The notes under the pieces were generated by a model, which saw only the letters and a list, made by a program, of their open reading frames with translations, made no database searches and was not told the DNA's origin. Shown here piece after piece: positions 28,777-37,656 of a stretch of DNA of 64,000 nucleotides. How positions within the stretch are numbered: position 1 is the stretch's first letter; each line of letters starts with the position of its first letter. Where the stretch lies: assembly GCF_015355765.1 (NCBI RefSeq), contig NZ_JACWNA010000004.1:1-64000 (forward strand). Direction: 5' to 3'. Both the position numbers and the translations under genes were made by a program. Source of the stretch: Actinomyces haliotis (GTDB taxonomy: Bacteria > Actinomycetota > Actinomycetes > Actinomycetales > Actinomycetaceae).

Positions 28777-31301
28777 GGTCGACCGGTCAGCGCCCCCTCG
28801 GCCGCCGCACCACCCCCTCGGTCACCCGGCCCGGCTCGGACAGCGGCGCCGTGCGCCCGCTTCGGGACCGCCTCGCGACGGTCCTGACCGTCATGGGCAC
28901 GGCGCTGTCCACCCTGCTCCTCCTCCTCGGCGGCTCCCTCGCTGCACCGGCGAGCGCTGCCGCGTCGCTGCCCGCCTCCTCGGACGTGACGACGGCGAGC
29001 ACTGCCGCCCTCGGCACCGTCCGTCCCGGGACCGCCCGGACGGGCGACCAGGTCGTCGACGGCAAGGTCACCGTCACCGTCGACGCGCTTGACCCCGAGG
29101 TCCTCACCAGCGACCACGACCTCACCGTCACCGGGACCATCGCGAACGGCACCGACGACGCCGTCTCCTCCATCTCGCTCCGGGTGGACGTCCAGTCCCG
29201 GACGGCGCTCAGCAGCGCCGAGCTCGCGTCGTGGCTCGACGAGGAGCGCACAGGGAGCCTCGCCACCGTCCTCACCCAGGACCTCGACAACGACGTCCAG
29301 CCGGGGACGACGCGGTCCTTCTCGGTCACCGTCCCGCACGACAGCCTGCCGCTGTCCTCCTCCGACCAGTGGGGTCCGCGCGGCGTCCAGGTCACGGTCC
29401 TCTCCTCGGGCAGCGAGCTCGCGAGCGACCGCACGGTCGTCGTCTGGGACGACGGCGTCCCGGTCTCACCGACCCGGGTCACCGCGGTCGTCCCCGTGAC
29501 GGCCTCCCCCGCGGAGCTCGCGCTGCTCACCTCCCCCGAGCGGGAGGAGGCCGTGTCCGACGCCGTGAGCGCGAGCGCCGACCCCACCGACCAGGCGACC
29601 GCCTCCGCGCAGACGCCGAAGGACTCGACGGCGGACTCGACGGCGGACTCGACGACCAGCTCGACCACCGAGCAGGTCGCGGCGGTCCGCGAGCGCGTCC
29701 TCGGGCTGCTCTCCCTCGCCGGCGACGGCGTCGTCCTCGCGGTCGACCCTGCCCTCATGGAGGCCCTGGGCCTCCCCTCCGGCACCACGCCGTCGCAGAG
29801 TGCGACCGCTACCCCGACCGCCTCCCCGACCGACACAGCGCAGGCGACCGACGGCGCCACGACCGCCGCGACGCCGACGGGCTCCCTGAGCGCCAGACCG
29901 AGCACCACCGCGAGCACACCGACCACGGGGGCCACCACCGCACCTGCGACGGGCACCGGCAGCGCCGGCGCCACCGCCGGCTCCGCGGCCCCGACCGACA
30001 CCGAGCTCGTCGAGGCCCTCAAGGTCGCCGCAGCGAAAGGCGACGTCGTCGCGCTGCCCTGGTCGGACGCCGACGTCTCCGCCCTCGCCCACCTGGGCCG
30101 GAGCGACCTCATCAGCTCCGCGACCTCGCGCTCCGGCGGCTCCGGCACCGTCGAGGAGGGAGCGTCCACGGGCCTCGCCTGGGTCGCGGGCGCCCTCGAC
30201 ACGAGCACGCTGAGAGCGCTGAGCGACACGACGACCACCGTCATCGCCTCCCCCGGCGACCTCCCTGTGGCCGAGAGCCTCACCTACACGCCCTCGGGCA
30301 CGACCGTCGTCAACGGACGCACCGTGCTCGTGCCCGACACCGACCTGTCCTCGGCGCTCGGCGGACGCCTCACCAAGGACGCGGGCGAGACCAACCTGTC
30401 GGACCTCGACGCCCGCCAGGTCCTGCGGGGCGACACCGCGATCCTCACCCGCCAGGCGCCCTCGCTCTCCCGCGACGTCGTCGTCACCCTCTCCCGCGCG
30501 CAGGCGGCCCGCACGGACCCCGAGGTCCTGCGCCAGAGGATCGCCGCGCTCACCGGCTCCGGGTGGACGACCGCGCAGGACCTCGACGCCCTCCTCGCCG
30601 GCGCCGACGAGTCCTCGCGCGAGGGCGGCGACGTCACCCGCCAGGCGCTCCCCGCGGAGCAGAGGGCCGCGAGCGAGGTGTCCGCGGCGGACCTCACCCG
30701 TGCCACGCGGGCGGCGTCGTACCTCAGCTCGGTCGCGAGCGTCCTCGAGGACCCCTCGGCCGTCCTCGGCCGCGAGGGCGACGTCGTCGCGACGACCGCC
30801 TCGGCCTCGTGGCGCACGGACACCGCCGGCCGGGTCTCCAACATCTCGTCCGCGCGTGAGGCCGGGGACGCCGTCGCCGCCGGCCTCACGGCCGTGCCCT
30901 CCTCGACCATCAACCTCATCAGCTCCAAGGCCGACCTGCCGGTGCGGATCACGTCCTCCCTCGACCAGGACGTCACCGTGCGGATCCACCTCGTCCCGAG
31001 CGCCCAGCGCCTCCAGGCCGACGCCGACACCACCGTGACCGTCCCGGCCAGTGGCGAGGTCACCTCCAAGGTTCCCGTGACCGCCGTCGGCTCGGGCGAC
31101 GTCGACCTCACGATCGAGGTGCTCGCCGCCGACGGCACGCCCGTCGGCACACCCACCACCGTCCACATGCGCGTGCGCGCCGACTGGGAGAACCTCGGCA
31201 CACGCGTCATCGGTCTCGGCCTCGTCATCATGCTCGCGGTCGGCATCACGCGTACGGTGCGCCGAGGCCGGCGCACCGTCACACCCCAGGAGAACGCATG
31301 A
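28773..31301 (+). CDS. DUF6049 family secreted/membrane protein
   Basis: 842 residues. An N-terminal signal segment (about 45-70, LATVLTVMGTALSTLLLLLGGSLAAPASA) is followed by a large extracellular region with a beta-sandwich-like start. There is a long Thr/Ser/Ala-rich linker (about 270-400, including a triplicated ADST), then a C-terminal membrane helix with a basic tail (VIGLGLVIMLAVGITRTVRRGRR). It is the conserved protein between the NUDIX gene and murJ in actinobacteria. Its function is unknown; wall or lipid II related roles are inferred only from position. The start is GTG overlapping the NUDIX stop as GTGA. Confidence 0.8.
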   Translation: MRSTGQRPLGRRTTPSVTRPGSDSGAVRPLRDRLATVLTVMGTALSTLLLLLGGSLAAPASAAASLPASSDVTTASTAALGTVRPGTARTGDQVVDGKVTVTVDALDPEVLTSDHDLTVTGTIANGTDDAVSSISLRVDVQSRTALSSAELASWLDEERTGSLATVLTQDLDNDVQPGTTRSFSVTVPHDSLPLSSSDQWGPRGVQVTVLSSGSELASDRTVVVWDDGVPVSPTRVTAVVPVTASPAELALLTSPEREEAVSDAVSASADPTDQATASAQTPKDSTADSTADSTTSSTTEQVAAVRERVLGLLSLAGDGVVLAVDPALMEALGLPSGTTPSQSATATPTASPTDTAQATDGATTAATPTGSLSARPSTTASTPTTGATTAPATGTGSAGATAGSAAPTDTELVEALKVAAAKGDVVALPWSDADVSALAHLGRSDLISSATSRSGGSGTVEEGASTGLAWVAGALDTSTLRALSDTTTTVIASPGDLPVAESLTYTPSGTTVVNGRTVLVPDTDLSSALGGRLTKDAGETNLSDLDARQVLRGDTAILTRQAPSLSRDVVVTLSRAQAARTDPEVLRQRIAALTGSGWTTAQDLDALLAGADESSREGGDVTRQALPAEQRAASEVSAADLTRATRAASYLSSVASVLEDPSAVLGREGDVVATTASASWRTDTAGRVSNISSAREAGDAVAAGLTAVPSSTINLISSKADLPVRITSSLDQDVTVRIHLVPSAQRLQADADTTVTVPASGEVTSKVPVTAVGSGDVDLTIEVLAADGTPVGTPTTVHMRVRADWENLGTRVIGLGLVIMLAVGITRTVRRGRRTVTPQENA

Positions 31302-34300
31302 GCACGTCCCTCAAGGGATCCAGCGCGAGCACGTCCGCCGAGGGTGGCGCCTCCGTCGCGCGCTCGAGCGCCATCATGGCGGCGGGCACGCTCGCCTCGC
31401 GCCTGCTCGGCTTCGTCCGCAACGCCCTCCTCGTCGCGGCGCTCGGCGCCACGGGCTCGGGCGCCGCCGACGCCTTCAACATCTCCAACTCCCTGTCGAC
31501 GCAGCTCTACAACCTGCTCATCGGCGGCATCCTCAACGCGATCCTGGTCCCTCAGATCGTCCGGGCGCTGCGCAGGCCCAACGGCGACGAGCTCGTCAAC
31601 CGGCTCCTCACGGCAGCCTCCATGCTGCTGCTCGTCGTGGCCGGGCTCCTCACGGCCGCCTCGCCGCTCGTCATCATGATCTACGCCTCCGGCCTGGGGC
31701 GCTGGCAGCCGCTGGCCTTCGCCTTCGCCTTCTGGTGCATGCCGCAGGTGTTCTTCTACGGCCTGTACGCGCTGTGGGGACAGGTGCTCAACGCCCGGTC
31801 CAGCTTCGGTCCGTACATGTGGTCGCCGGTCCTCAACAACCTCATCTCGATCGCCTCCCTCATCGCCTACCTCAAGATCTACGGCGCCTACGCGGGCGGC
31901 CAGGACCCCTCCGTCTGGACCTTCAACCGCATCGCCCTCATCGGGGCGACGACGACGCTCGGCATCGTCGTGCAGGCGGTCGTCCTCTACATCCCCCTCG
32001 TCAGGATCGGCTTCAGACCGCGACTCATCTTCGGCGTCCGGGGCACGGGCCTGGGAGAGACCTCCAAGGTCGCCCTGTGGGCCCTGCTCGGCGTGCTCCT
32101 GGCGAGCATCGGCGACTGGGCGACGACGAACCTGTCCTCCCGGGCCCTCACGGCCGGAGAGTCGGCGGCCTACGCGAACGTCGTGGTCCCGTCGACGACC
32201 CTCTACGCGAACACGCAGCTCATCTTCATGCTGCCGCAGTCCCTCATCACGACCTCGATCATCACGGCGCTGTTCACCCGCATGAGCGAGAAGGCGGCGG
32301 CGGGCGACTCCGACGGGGTGCGGGACGACTTCTCGCTCGGGCTGCGCAGCGTCGGTGTCTTCACGGTCCTGTGCGGCTTCGGCATCTCGGTCCTGGGTGA
32401 GCCCGCCCTCCAGGCCTTCGTGCCGTCGCTGTCCCTCGAGGCCGCCCGCGCCGCCGGCCCGATGATGACGATCCTCGGCATCGGCGTCATCACGCAGGGC
32501 CTGTGGTTCACGGTCCAGCGCGTCATGCTCGCCTACGCGGACACGAAGCGCCTCCTGCGAGCCGACGCCGCGGTCGGCCTCACGATGGTCGTCTTCTGCC
32601 TGGGCGCCTACCTGCTGGCCCCGGCGACGCAGTGGATGGCCTGGGCCTGCGCGGGCATCGTCGCGGGCCACACGATCGGCACGGCGATCACCGTCCCGCT
32701 CCTTCGCCGCCACGTGCCGCACCTGGACGGGCGCCGCATCACGACGACCTACGCCCGACTGGTCCTCGCGGTCCTGCCGGCTGCCGCCGCCGGTTACGGG
32801 CTGCGTCGCGTCCTCGGCCCCGCGGACGGCTCGATGACGGGCACGCGGGCCACGGACGCCGTTGTGATCGTCGTCCTCGGCGCTCTCGTCATGACGCTCG
32901 TGTACCTCGTCGTGGCCCGCCTGCTGCGGATCTCCGAGCTCTCCATCCTCTTCTCCCGCCTGTCGCGGATCGTCGCGAGGATCGGGCGGATCCTGCCCGG
33001 AGGCGCCGGGCGCGCGACGGGCCGCCTCGCCGAGCGACTGGCCCCTGAGCCGTCGGTCGTCGTCGCACGGGCCGGTGACGCGCAGGAGACCCCCGCCGTC
33101 GACGGCGCCACGGCGTCGACCGCGGAGGCGGTGGCCGCGCTCGCCGAGCAGACCACCGGTTCCGACCAGGAGCGGTCCGACGACGACCCGGACGACGCCG
33201 ACCCGGATGACGGGTGGTCGGGCGGGCCCGCGGGTCCCTCCCGAGGCCCGTCCCGGCCCTCGTCCCCATCCGACGCAGCAGACGCACCCGCCCCAGACGC
33301 CCCTCACCACTGGGCCGGACCGCGCTCGGGCGGCGCGCTGGATCGGCGCGAGGGCGCCGCGAACCGTACACTCAGCACGCACCCGAAGCCCCAGACGCCC
33401 CGAGGAGGAGTGAGCGCGATGAGCGAGAGCACGCCCATCGGCACCGGCCGCTACGAGCTGGTCTCCACCCTCCCGACGACCCTCCCCCGGGTCGTGCGGC
33501 ACCTGGGCCGCGACACGATCCTGGACCGCGAGGTCACCGTCCTCACCCTCGGCGACACCACCGAGCACCGCGAGGACGTCCTGCGAGCAGCCTCCCGAGC
33601 CGTCCTCATCGAGGACCCCCGCGTGCAGCGCGTCTACGACGTCGAGCAGGGAGACGGCTCCTTCATCGTCATGGAGCCCGCTGCGTCCCGCACCCTGACC
33701 TCCCTCGCCGAGAAGGGGCTGAGCCCCGAGCAGGTGCGCGCCGTCGTCGGCGAGACCGCCCAGGCCCTCGACATCGCCTCACGTCGCGGTCTCAACCACC
33801 TCCACCTGTCCCCCGACTCGGTCCGCCTGCGCCCGGACGGCTCCGTCCAGGTCACCGGCATCGGCGTCGAGGCCGCCGTCCTCGGTCTGGACGTCGAGGA
33901 CGAGGACGACCCTCTCGCTCTCGACCGCACGGACGCCCGCTCGCTCGTCGAGCTCCTCTACTACGGCCTCACCCGCCGCTGGCCCGGCAAGCGCTCCGGC
34001 ATCCCCTCGGCGCCGTTCCACGGCGACCTCCCCGCCGCGCCCTCGACCCTCCTGCCCGAGGGCTCCGAGATGCCGGACCTCGAGCGCGTCGACACCCTCG
34101 TCGAGCGCACCTGGGGCGGTAGGCCACCGATCTCCGCCGCCGAGGTGGCCCGGGCCCTGTCCCCCTGGGACGCCGCCGTCCTGCCCGCCACCGAGGAGTC
34201 GGGTGAGGCCGCCGCGGCCCGCTCGGCCGGCCTCACCGCAGGGGCGCTGGGCGTCCTCGGACGGCTGCGTGGCCGCTCCTCAGCCCACGCCGCACCCCGC

Positions 34301-35206
34301 GGGTCCCGCTCCTCGGTCCCCGAGGAGGTCGCCTCCACGGGCGCCTCCCCCACCGCCACGGAATCAGTCGACGGCGCCGAGCAGCGTCCGGCCTTCGTCG
34401 TGGTGGAGCCTGAGGTCGACCCGACCGAGGATGCGTCGACCGCCTCGGCGCCGGCGCCGCGCGGCGACGTGCCCGTCCCCTCGTCCGACAGCGCCGAGGA
34501 CGACGGCTTCATCGAGGACGACGAGGACGAGCCCGACGAGGAGGAGGACGAGGTCTCCCGCTCGGTGAGCCGGACGACCTTCGTCGTCCTCATCGTCATG
34601 CTCCTGGCTGTCCTCATCGGCGTCTTCTTCGCCGTGACGAACCTGCTCCAGCTCTTCGGCGTCCGTGTCACCGACGACGAGGTCCCCGCGGCCAAGACCG
34701 TCCCGACCGTCTCCGCCCAGGCGACGGAGCCCGCGACCGCGGCACCCACCGAGCAGGCCGGCGCCGAGCCCACCCAGGCCGCACCCATCGCCCTCACGAC
34801 CGCTCAGGCCCTCGACCCCTACGGGGACGACTCCGAGCACCCCGAGCTCGCCGGCACCCTCATCGACAACAGCACGGACCAGGGCTGGTACTCGCGGTAC
34901 TACGCCTCGCCGTCGCTGGCCTTCAAGCAGGGCATCGGCGTGGCCGTGACACTGCAGCAGGCCTCGGACGTCTCCTCGATCGAGATGCAGGGCACCGGGA
35001 CCGGCGGCAACGTCCAGATCCGCGCCACGAGCCCCGACGACCCCCAGGGCGGCACGCTGCTCGCCGAGGGCGCCTTCACCGAGGGCACGACGGCCTTCAC
35101 CTTCCCCGCGACCAACGCGACGAGCGTCGTCGTCTGGATCACGGACCTGCCGACCTCGTCCGACGGCCTCAACAAGGCGACTATCTCGGAGATCACTCTT
35201 CGATAG
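31298..35206 (+). CDS. murJ: MurJ lipid II flippase fused to pseudokinase and extracellular domains
   Basis: 1302 residues. Residues about 20-545 are the 14-helix MurJ/MviN flippase that moves lipid II across the membrane (SRLLGFVRNALLVAALG, ADAFNISNSLS). A disordered acidic/proline linker runs to about 707. From M708 (STPIGTGRYELV) there is a kinase-like domain lacking key residues: HLHLSPDSV replaces HRDLKPEN and the DFG motif is absent, so it is a pseudokinase. A membrane helix (about 1093-1117) and an extracellular beta domain (LIDNSTDQGWYSRYYAS) follow. This matches the domain order of mycobacterial MviN, where the pseudokinase recruits FhaA. ATGA overlap joins it to DUF6049. A strong internal ribosome binding site precedes M708. 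Confidence 0.9.
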   Translation: MSTSLKGSSASTSAEGGASVARSSAIMAAGTLASRLLGFVRNALLVAALGATGSGAADAFNISNSLSTQLYNLLIGGILNAILVPQIVRALRRPNGDELVNRLLTAASMLLLVVAGLLTAASPLVIMIYASGLGRWQPLAFAFAFWCMPQVFFYGLYALWGQVLNARSSFGPYMWSPVLNNLISIASLIAYLKIYGAYAGGQDPSVWTFNRIALIGATTTLGIVVQAVVLYIPLVRIGFRPRLIFGVRGTGLGETSKVALWALLGVLLASIGDWATTNLSSRALTAGESAAYANVVVPSTTLYANTQLIFMLPQSLITTSIITALFTRMSEKAAAGDSDGVRDDFSLGLRSVGVFTVLCGFGISVLGEPALQAFVPSLSLEAARAAGPMMTILGIGVITQGLWFTVQRVMLAYADTKRLLRADAAVGLTMVVFCLGAYLLAPATQWMAWACAGIVAGHTIGTAITVPLLRRHVPHLDGRRITTTYARLVLAVLPAAAAGYGLRRVLGPADGSMTGTRATDAVVIVVLGALVMTLVYLVVARLLRISELSILFSRLSRIVARIGRILPGGAGRATGRLAERLAPEPSVVVARAGDAQETPAVDGATASTAEAVAALAEQTTGSDQERSDDDPDDADPDDGWSGGPAGPSRGPSRPSSPSDAADAPAPDAPHHWAGPRSGGALDRREGAANRTLSTHPKPQTPRGGVSAMSESTPIGTGRYELVSTLPTTLPRVVRHLGRDTILDREVTVLTLGDTTEHREDVLRAASRAVLIEDPRVQRVYDVEQGDGSFIVMEPAASRTLTSLAEKGLSPEQVRAVVGETAQALDIASRRGLNHLHLSPDSVRLRPDGSVQVTGIGVEAAVLGLDVEDEDDPLALDRTDARSLVELLYYGLTRRWPGKRSGIPSAPFHGDLPAAPSTLLPEGSEMPDLERVDTLVERTWGGRPPISAAEVARALSPWDAAVLPATEESGEAAAARSAGLTAGALGVLGRLRGRSSAHAAPRGSRSSVPEEVASTGASPTATESVDGAEQRPAFVVVEPEVDPTEDASTASAPAPRGDVPVPSSDSAEDDGFIEDDEDEPDEEEDEVSRSVSRTTFVVLIVMLLAVLIGVFFAVTNLLQLFGVRVTDDEVPAAKTVPTVSAQATEPATAAPTEQAGAEPTQAAPIALTTAQALDPYGDDSEHPELAGTLIDNSTDQGWYSRYYASPSLAFKQGIGVAVTLQQASDVSSIEMQGTGTGGNVQIRATSPDDPQGGTLLAEGAFTEGTTAFTFPATNATSVVVWITDLPTSSDGLNKATISEITLR
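33367..33421 (+). promoter_or_regulatory. Internal -10, Shine-Dalgarno and ATG inside murJ
   Basis: TACACT (33367-33372) is a plausible -10 hexamer. GAGGAGGAG (33402-33410) then lies 8 nt before the in-frame ATG at 33419 that opens the pseudokinase domain. This is a better ribosome binding site than that of most genes in the window and could give a separate pseudokinase protein of 595 residues. Confidence 0.5.
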
Positions 35207-35314
35207 GACTCTCCTGGGGGATTAAAGATCTCCCATCAGAGGTTCCATGGGGCGATACTGCTGCCAGCAGACCCGCGTGCTCCGCTCGCGGCGACCCGAT
35301 GAACCAGGAGAGTC
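35207..35314 (+). promoter_or_regulatory. trxB leader with long-range inverted repeat
   Basis: GACTCTCCTGG begins directly after the murJ stop (35207-35217). It is perfectly complementary to CCAGGAGAGTC (35304-35314), which ends at the trxB ATG and contains its AGGAG. A smaller GGGGGAT/ATCTCCC pair lies inside. Pairing would hide the ribosome binding site. Confidence 0.5.
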
Positions 35315-36241
35315 ATGATCCACGACGTCGTCATCGTCGGCTCCGGCCCTGCCGGATATACCGCCGCGACCTACGCCGCCCGCGCGCAGCTCAATCCCGT
35401 CGTGCTCGCCGGCTCCGTCACCGCCGGCGGCGCCCTCATGAACACCACCGAGGTCGAGAACTACCCCGGCTTCGTCGAGGGCATCATGGGCCCCGAGCTC
35501 ATGACCCAGATGCAGGAGCAGGCCGAGCGCTTCGGCGCCGACGTCCGCTTCGAGGACGTCACCTCCCTGGAGCTCGAGGGCGACGTCAAGCGCGTCACCA
35601 CCGACGACGAGGTCTACGAGGCCCGCACCGTCATCATCTCGACGGGCTCCGAGTACCGCCATCTCGGCCTGGACGGCGAGGACCGCCTCTCCGGCCACGG
35701 CGTCTCCTACTGCGCCACCTGCGACGGCTTCTTCTTCAAGGACCAGCCGATCGTCGTCGTCGGCGGCGGCGACTCCGCCATGGAGGAGGCCACCTTCCTG
35801 TCCCGCTTCGGCTCCTCCGTGACGATCGTGCACCGCCGCGACGAGCTGCGCGCCAGCGCCGTCATGGCCAAGCGCGCCCAGGACGACCCGAAGATCAACT
35901 TCGCGTGGAACTCGAAGGTCGTCGCCATCAACGGGACCGACGCCGTCGAGTCCGTGACCCTCGAGGACACGGTCACGGGCGAGCGCCGCGACCTGCCCGC
36001 CTCGGGCCTCTTCGTCGCCATCGGCCAGGTGCCGCGCTCCGAGCTCGTCAAGGACGTCCTCGAGCTCGACCCCAAGGGCTACATCAAGGTGGAGGCCCCC
36101 AGCCAGCGCACGCGGATCCCCGGAGTCTTCGCCTGCGGCGACGTCGCCGACCCCGAGTACCAGCAGGCCATCACCGCCGCAGGCTCCGGCTGCCGCGCGG
36201 CCCTCGACGCCGAGCACTACCTCGCCAACCTGGACGCCTGA
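35315..36241 (+). CDS. trxB: Thioredoxin reductase
   Basis: A 308-residue NADPH-dependent flavoenzyme that reduces thioredoxin. The FAD-binding loop GSGPAGYTAATYAARA is at 9-24, the redox-active CATC at C133 and C136, the NADPH loop VVGGGDSAMEEA follows, and GVFACGDVAD lies near the end. The start is ATG with AGGAG 5 nt upstream. It is 41 bp from trxA, forming the trxB-trxA pair near the origin seen in many actinobacteria. Confidence 0.97.
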   Translation: MIHDVVIVGSGPAGYTAATYAARAQLNPVVLAGSVTAGGALMNTTEVENYPGFVEGIMGPELMTQMQEQAERFGADVRFEDVTSLELEGDVKRVTTDDEVYEARTVIISTGSEYRHLGLDGEDRLSGHGVSYCATCDGFFFKDQPIVVVGGGDSAMEEATFLSRFGSSVTIVHRRDELRASAVMAKRAQDDPKINFAWNSKVVAINGTDAVESVTLEDTVTGERRDLPASGLFVAIGQVPRSELVKDVLELDPKGYIKVEAPSQRTRIPGVFACGDVADPEYQQAITAAGSGCRAALDAEHYLANLDA

Positions 36242-36282
36242 GCGGCGCCCCACTCCGCAACATCCCAACGAAGGAGAACCCC

Positions 36283-36609
36283 ATGTCCAACGCCAAGGCC
36301 GTCACCGACGCCACCTTCGAGTCCGAGGTCCTCAAGTCGGACACGCCCGTCGTCGTCGACTTCTGGGCCGAGTGGTGCGGCCCGTGCCGCCAGATGGCTC
36401 CCGTCGTCGACGAGGTGGCCTCCGAGCTCGGCGACCGCGTCAAGTTCGTCAAGGTCGACGTCGACGCCAACCCGGCCACCGCCCGCTCCTACGGCATCCG
36501 CTCCATCCCGACCTTCGCCGTCATCCGCGACGGCGAGGTCTTCCACCAGTTCGCCGGCTCCCGCCCGAAGGCCTCGTTCAAGTCCGAGGTCGAGAAGGTC
36601 CTCAGCTGA
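36283..36609 (+). CDS. trxA: Thioredoxin
   Basis: 108 residues. The canonical active site is W31-C32-G33-P34-C35 in VVVDFWAEWCGPCRQMAP, and the cis-proline is in IRSIPTFAVI. It is the cytosolic disulfide reductase fed by the preceding trxB. AAGGAG lies 7 nt before the ATG. A perfect palindromic hairpin 128 bp downstream ends the transcript. Confidence 0.97.
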   Translation: MSNAKAVTDATFESEVLKSDTPVVVDFWAEWCGPCRQMAPVVDEVASELGDRVKFVKVDVDANPATARSYGIRSIPTFAVIRDGEVFHQFAGSRPKASFKSEVEKVLS

Positions 36610-36650
36610 CACCGCGCTGAGCCCCCGCTTCCGGCCCAGTCCCGCCCCTC

Positions 36651-36694
36651 CGCCGAGATCGGCACATCCTGACGCTGAGATCGGGACATCCTGA
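36651..36694 (+). repeat. 22-bp tandem repeat downstream of trxA
   Basis: CGCCGAGATCGGCACATCCT and two more bases (36651-36672) are followed directly by a second copy (36673-36694) that agrees at 20 of 22 positions. The CGCCGAGATCG part resembles the arms of the inverted repeats around the DUF559 gene at 11.6 and 12.8 kb. Confidence 0.75.
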
Positions 36695-36736
36695 TCTCGA
36701 GGTCGGTCGATCCGGCCGGGCCGGGGCACTCACGTC

Positions 36737-36768
36737 GAAGGGCGGCACCCACGTGGGTGCCGCCCTTC
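36737..36768. terminator. Perfect 32-bp palindrome, terminator of trxA
   Basis: Arms 36737-36752 and 36753-36768 are fully complementary with no spacer. It lies between the convergent trxA and acetyltransferase genes and probably terminates both. Confidence 0.75.
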
Positions 36769-36869
36769 TGCGTGCGCGCAGGCTTTCCCGGTACACCCGA
36801 CACGACTTCATGACACACTGTCACATCCTGCGCGATCCGCGTCTTTCGAGGAAGATCCCGGCTCCGGGG

Positions 36870-37460
36870 TCAGCCGACAGGTTCCTCCTCGTCGTCCAGC
36901 TCGCGTAGGAGCCGAGCCGGGACGCCCCCGACGACGACACCGTCAGGAACGTCCTTCGACACGACGGCGCCCGCGGCGACGACGACGTTCGACCCGATCG
37001 TGACCCCGGGGAGGATGGTGACGTTGCCACCGATCCAGACGTCCTCGCCGATGGTGACCGGCCGTGCAAAGGCACCCCACTCACGTCGCCCGCGGCGCGA
37101 CAACGGGTGACCCACGGTCGAGATGAGGGTGTTCGGGCCGATCATGACGTGCTCGCCGATCCGGACCGGGGCGATGTCGAGGATGGTGACGTTGTAGTTG
37201 GCGAGGAAGCCGTCCCCCACGTGGATGTTGGGCCCGTAGTCGCAGTGGAAGGGCTGCTGCACCGAGATGAAGCCGCCGGTCGAGCCGAGCAGCCGGCGGA
37301 TGATCCGGTCCTGCGTCTCGTGGTCGGTGGGGTCGGCGTCGTTGAAGGCCCGTGCGAGGACGACGGCGCTCTCCTTGCGCGCGGCGACCTCCTCGTCGAG
37401 GAACATGTACGGCTCCCCGGCCTCCAGCTTCTCCAGCTCGGTGCGCTCCTGGTCGCTCAC
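36870..37460 (-). CDS. Sugar O-acetyltransferase (left-handed beta helix)
   Basis: 196 residues of the maltose/galactoside O-acetyltransferase family (Maa/LacA-like). The N-terminal maltose-acetyltransferase cap ([25 protein letters not shown]) precedes hexapeptide repeats, including [15 protein letters not shown] with the catalytic histidine, and [30 protein letters not shown]. It would transfer acetyl from acetyl-CoA to a sugar hydroxyl; the true acceptor is unknown. The start is GTG with GAGGAGG 5 nt upstream; longer frame upstream is not conserved. It is divergent from thrC. Confidence 0.88.
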   Translation of the reverse strand: MSDQERTELEKLEAGEPYMFLDEEVAARKESAVVLARAFNDADPTDHETQDRIIRRLLGSTGGFISVQQPFHCDYGPNIHVGDGFLANYNVTILDIAPVRIGEHVMIGPNTLISTVGHPLSRRGRREWGAFARPVTIGEDVWIGGNVTILPGVTIGSNVVVAAGAVVSKDVPDGVVVGGVPARLLRELDDEEEPVG

Positions 37461-37602
37461 GCGTCCTCCTCGTCGACGTCGGTGCCGGGCTCGTGCCGGA
37501 GCGATCGTCGCCCACCCGGGTGCCCGGAAGCAACCGTTTGTCGCACGCCTTCCCGGTCCTTCCGCCCTCCGGGCCACCGGGCCACGCTCCCGCGGCCCCG
37601 CA

Positions 37603-37608
37603 TAGGAT
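37603..37608 (+). promoter_or_regulatory. -10 element of thrC
   Basis: TAGGAT about 49 bp before the thrC ATG; the leader between them contains GAGGGAAGG as the ribosome binding site. No clear -35 was found. Confidence 0.4.
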
Positions 37609-37656
37609 GGCCGCGACCGGATCCGGGTGCTCCCCGGCCACGAGGGAAGGCAGCGT

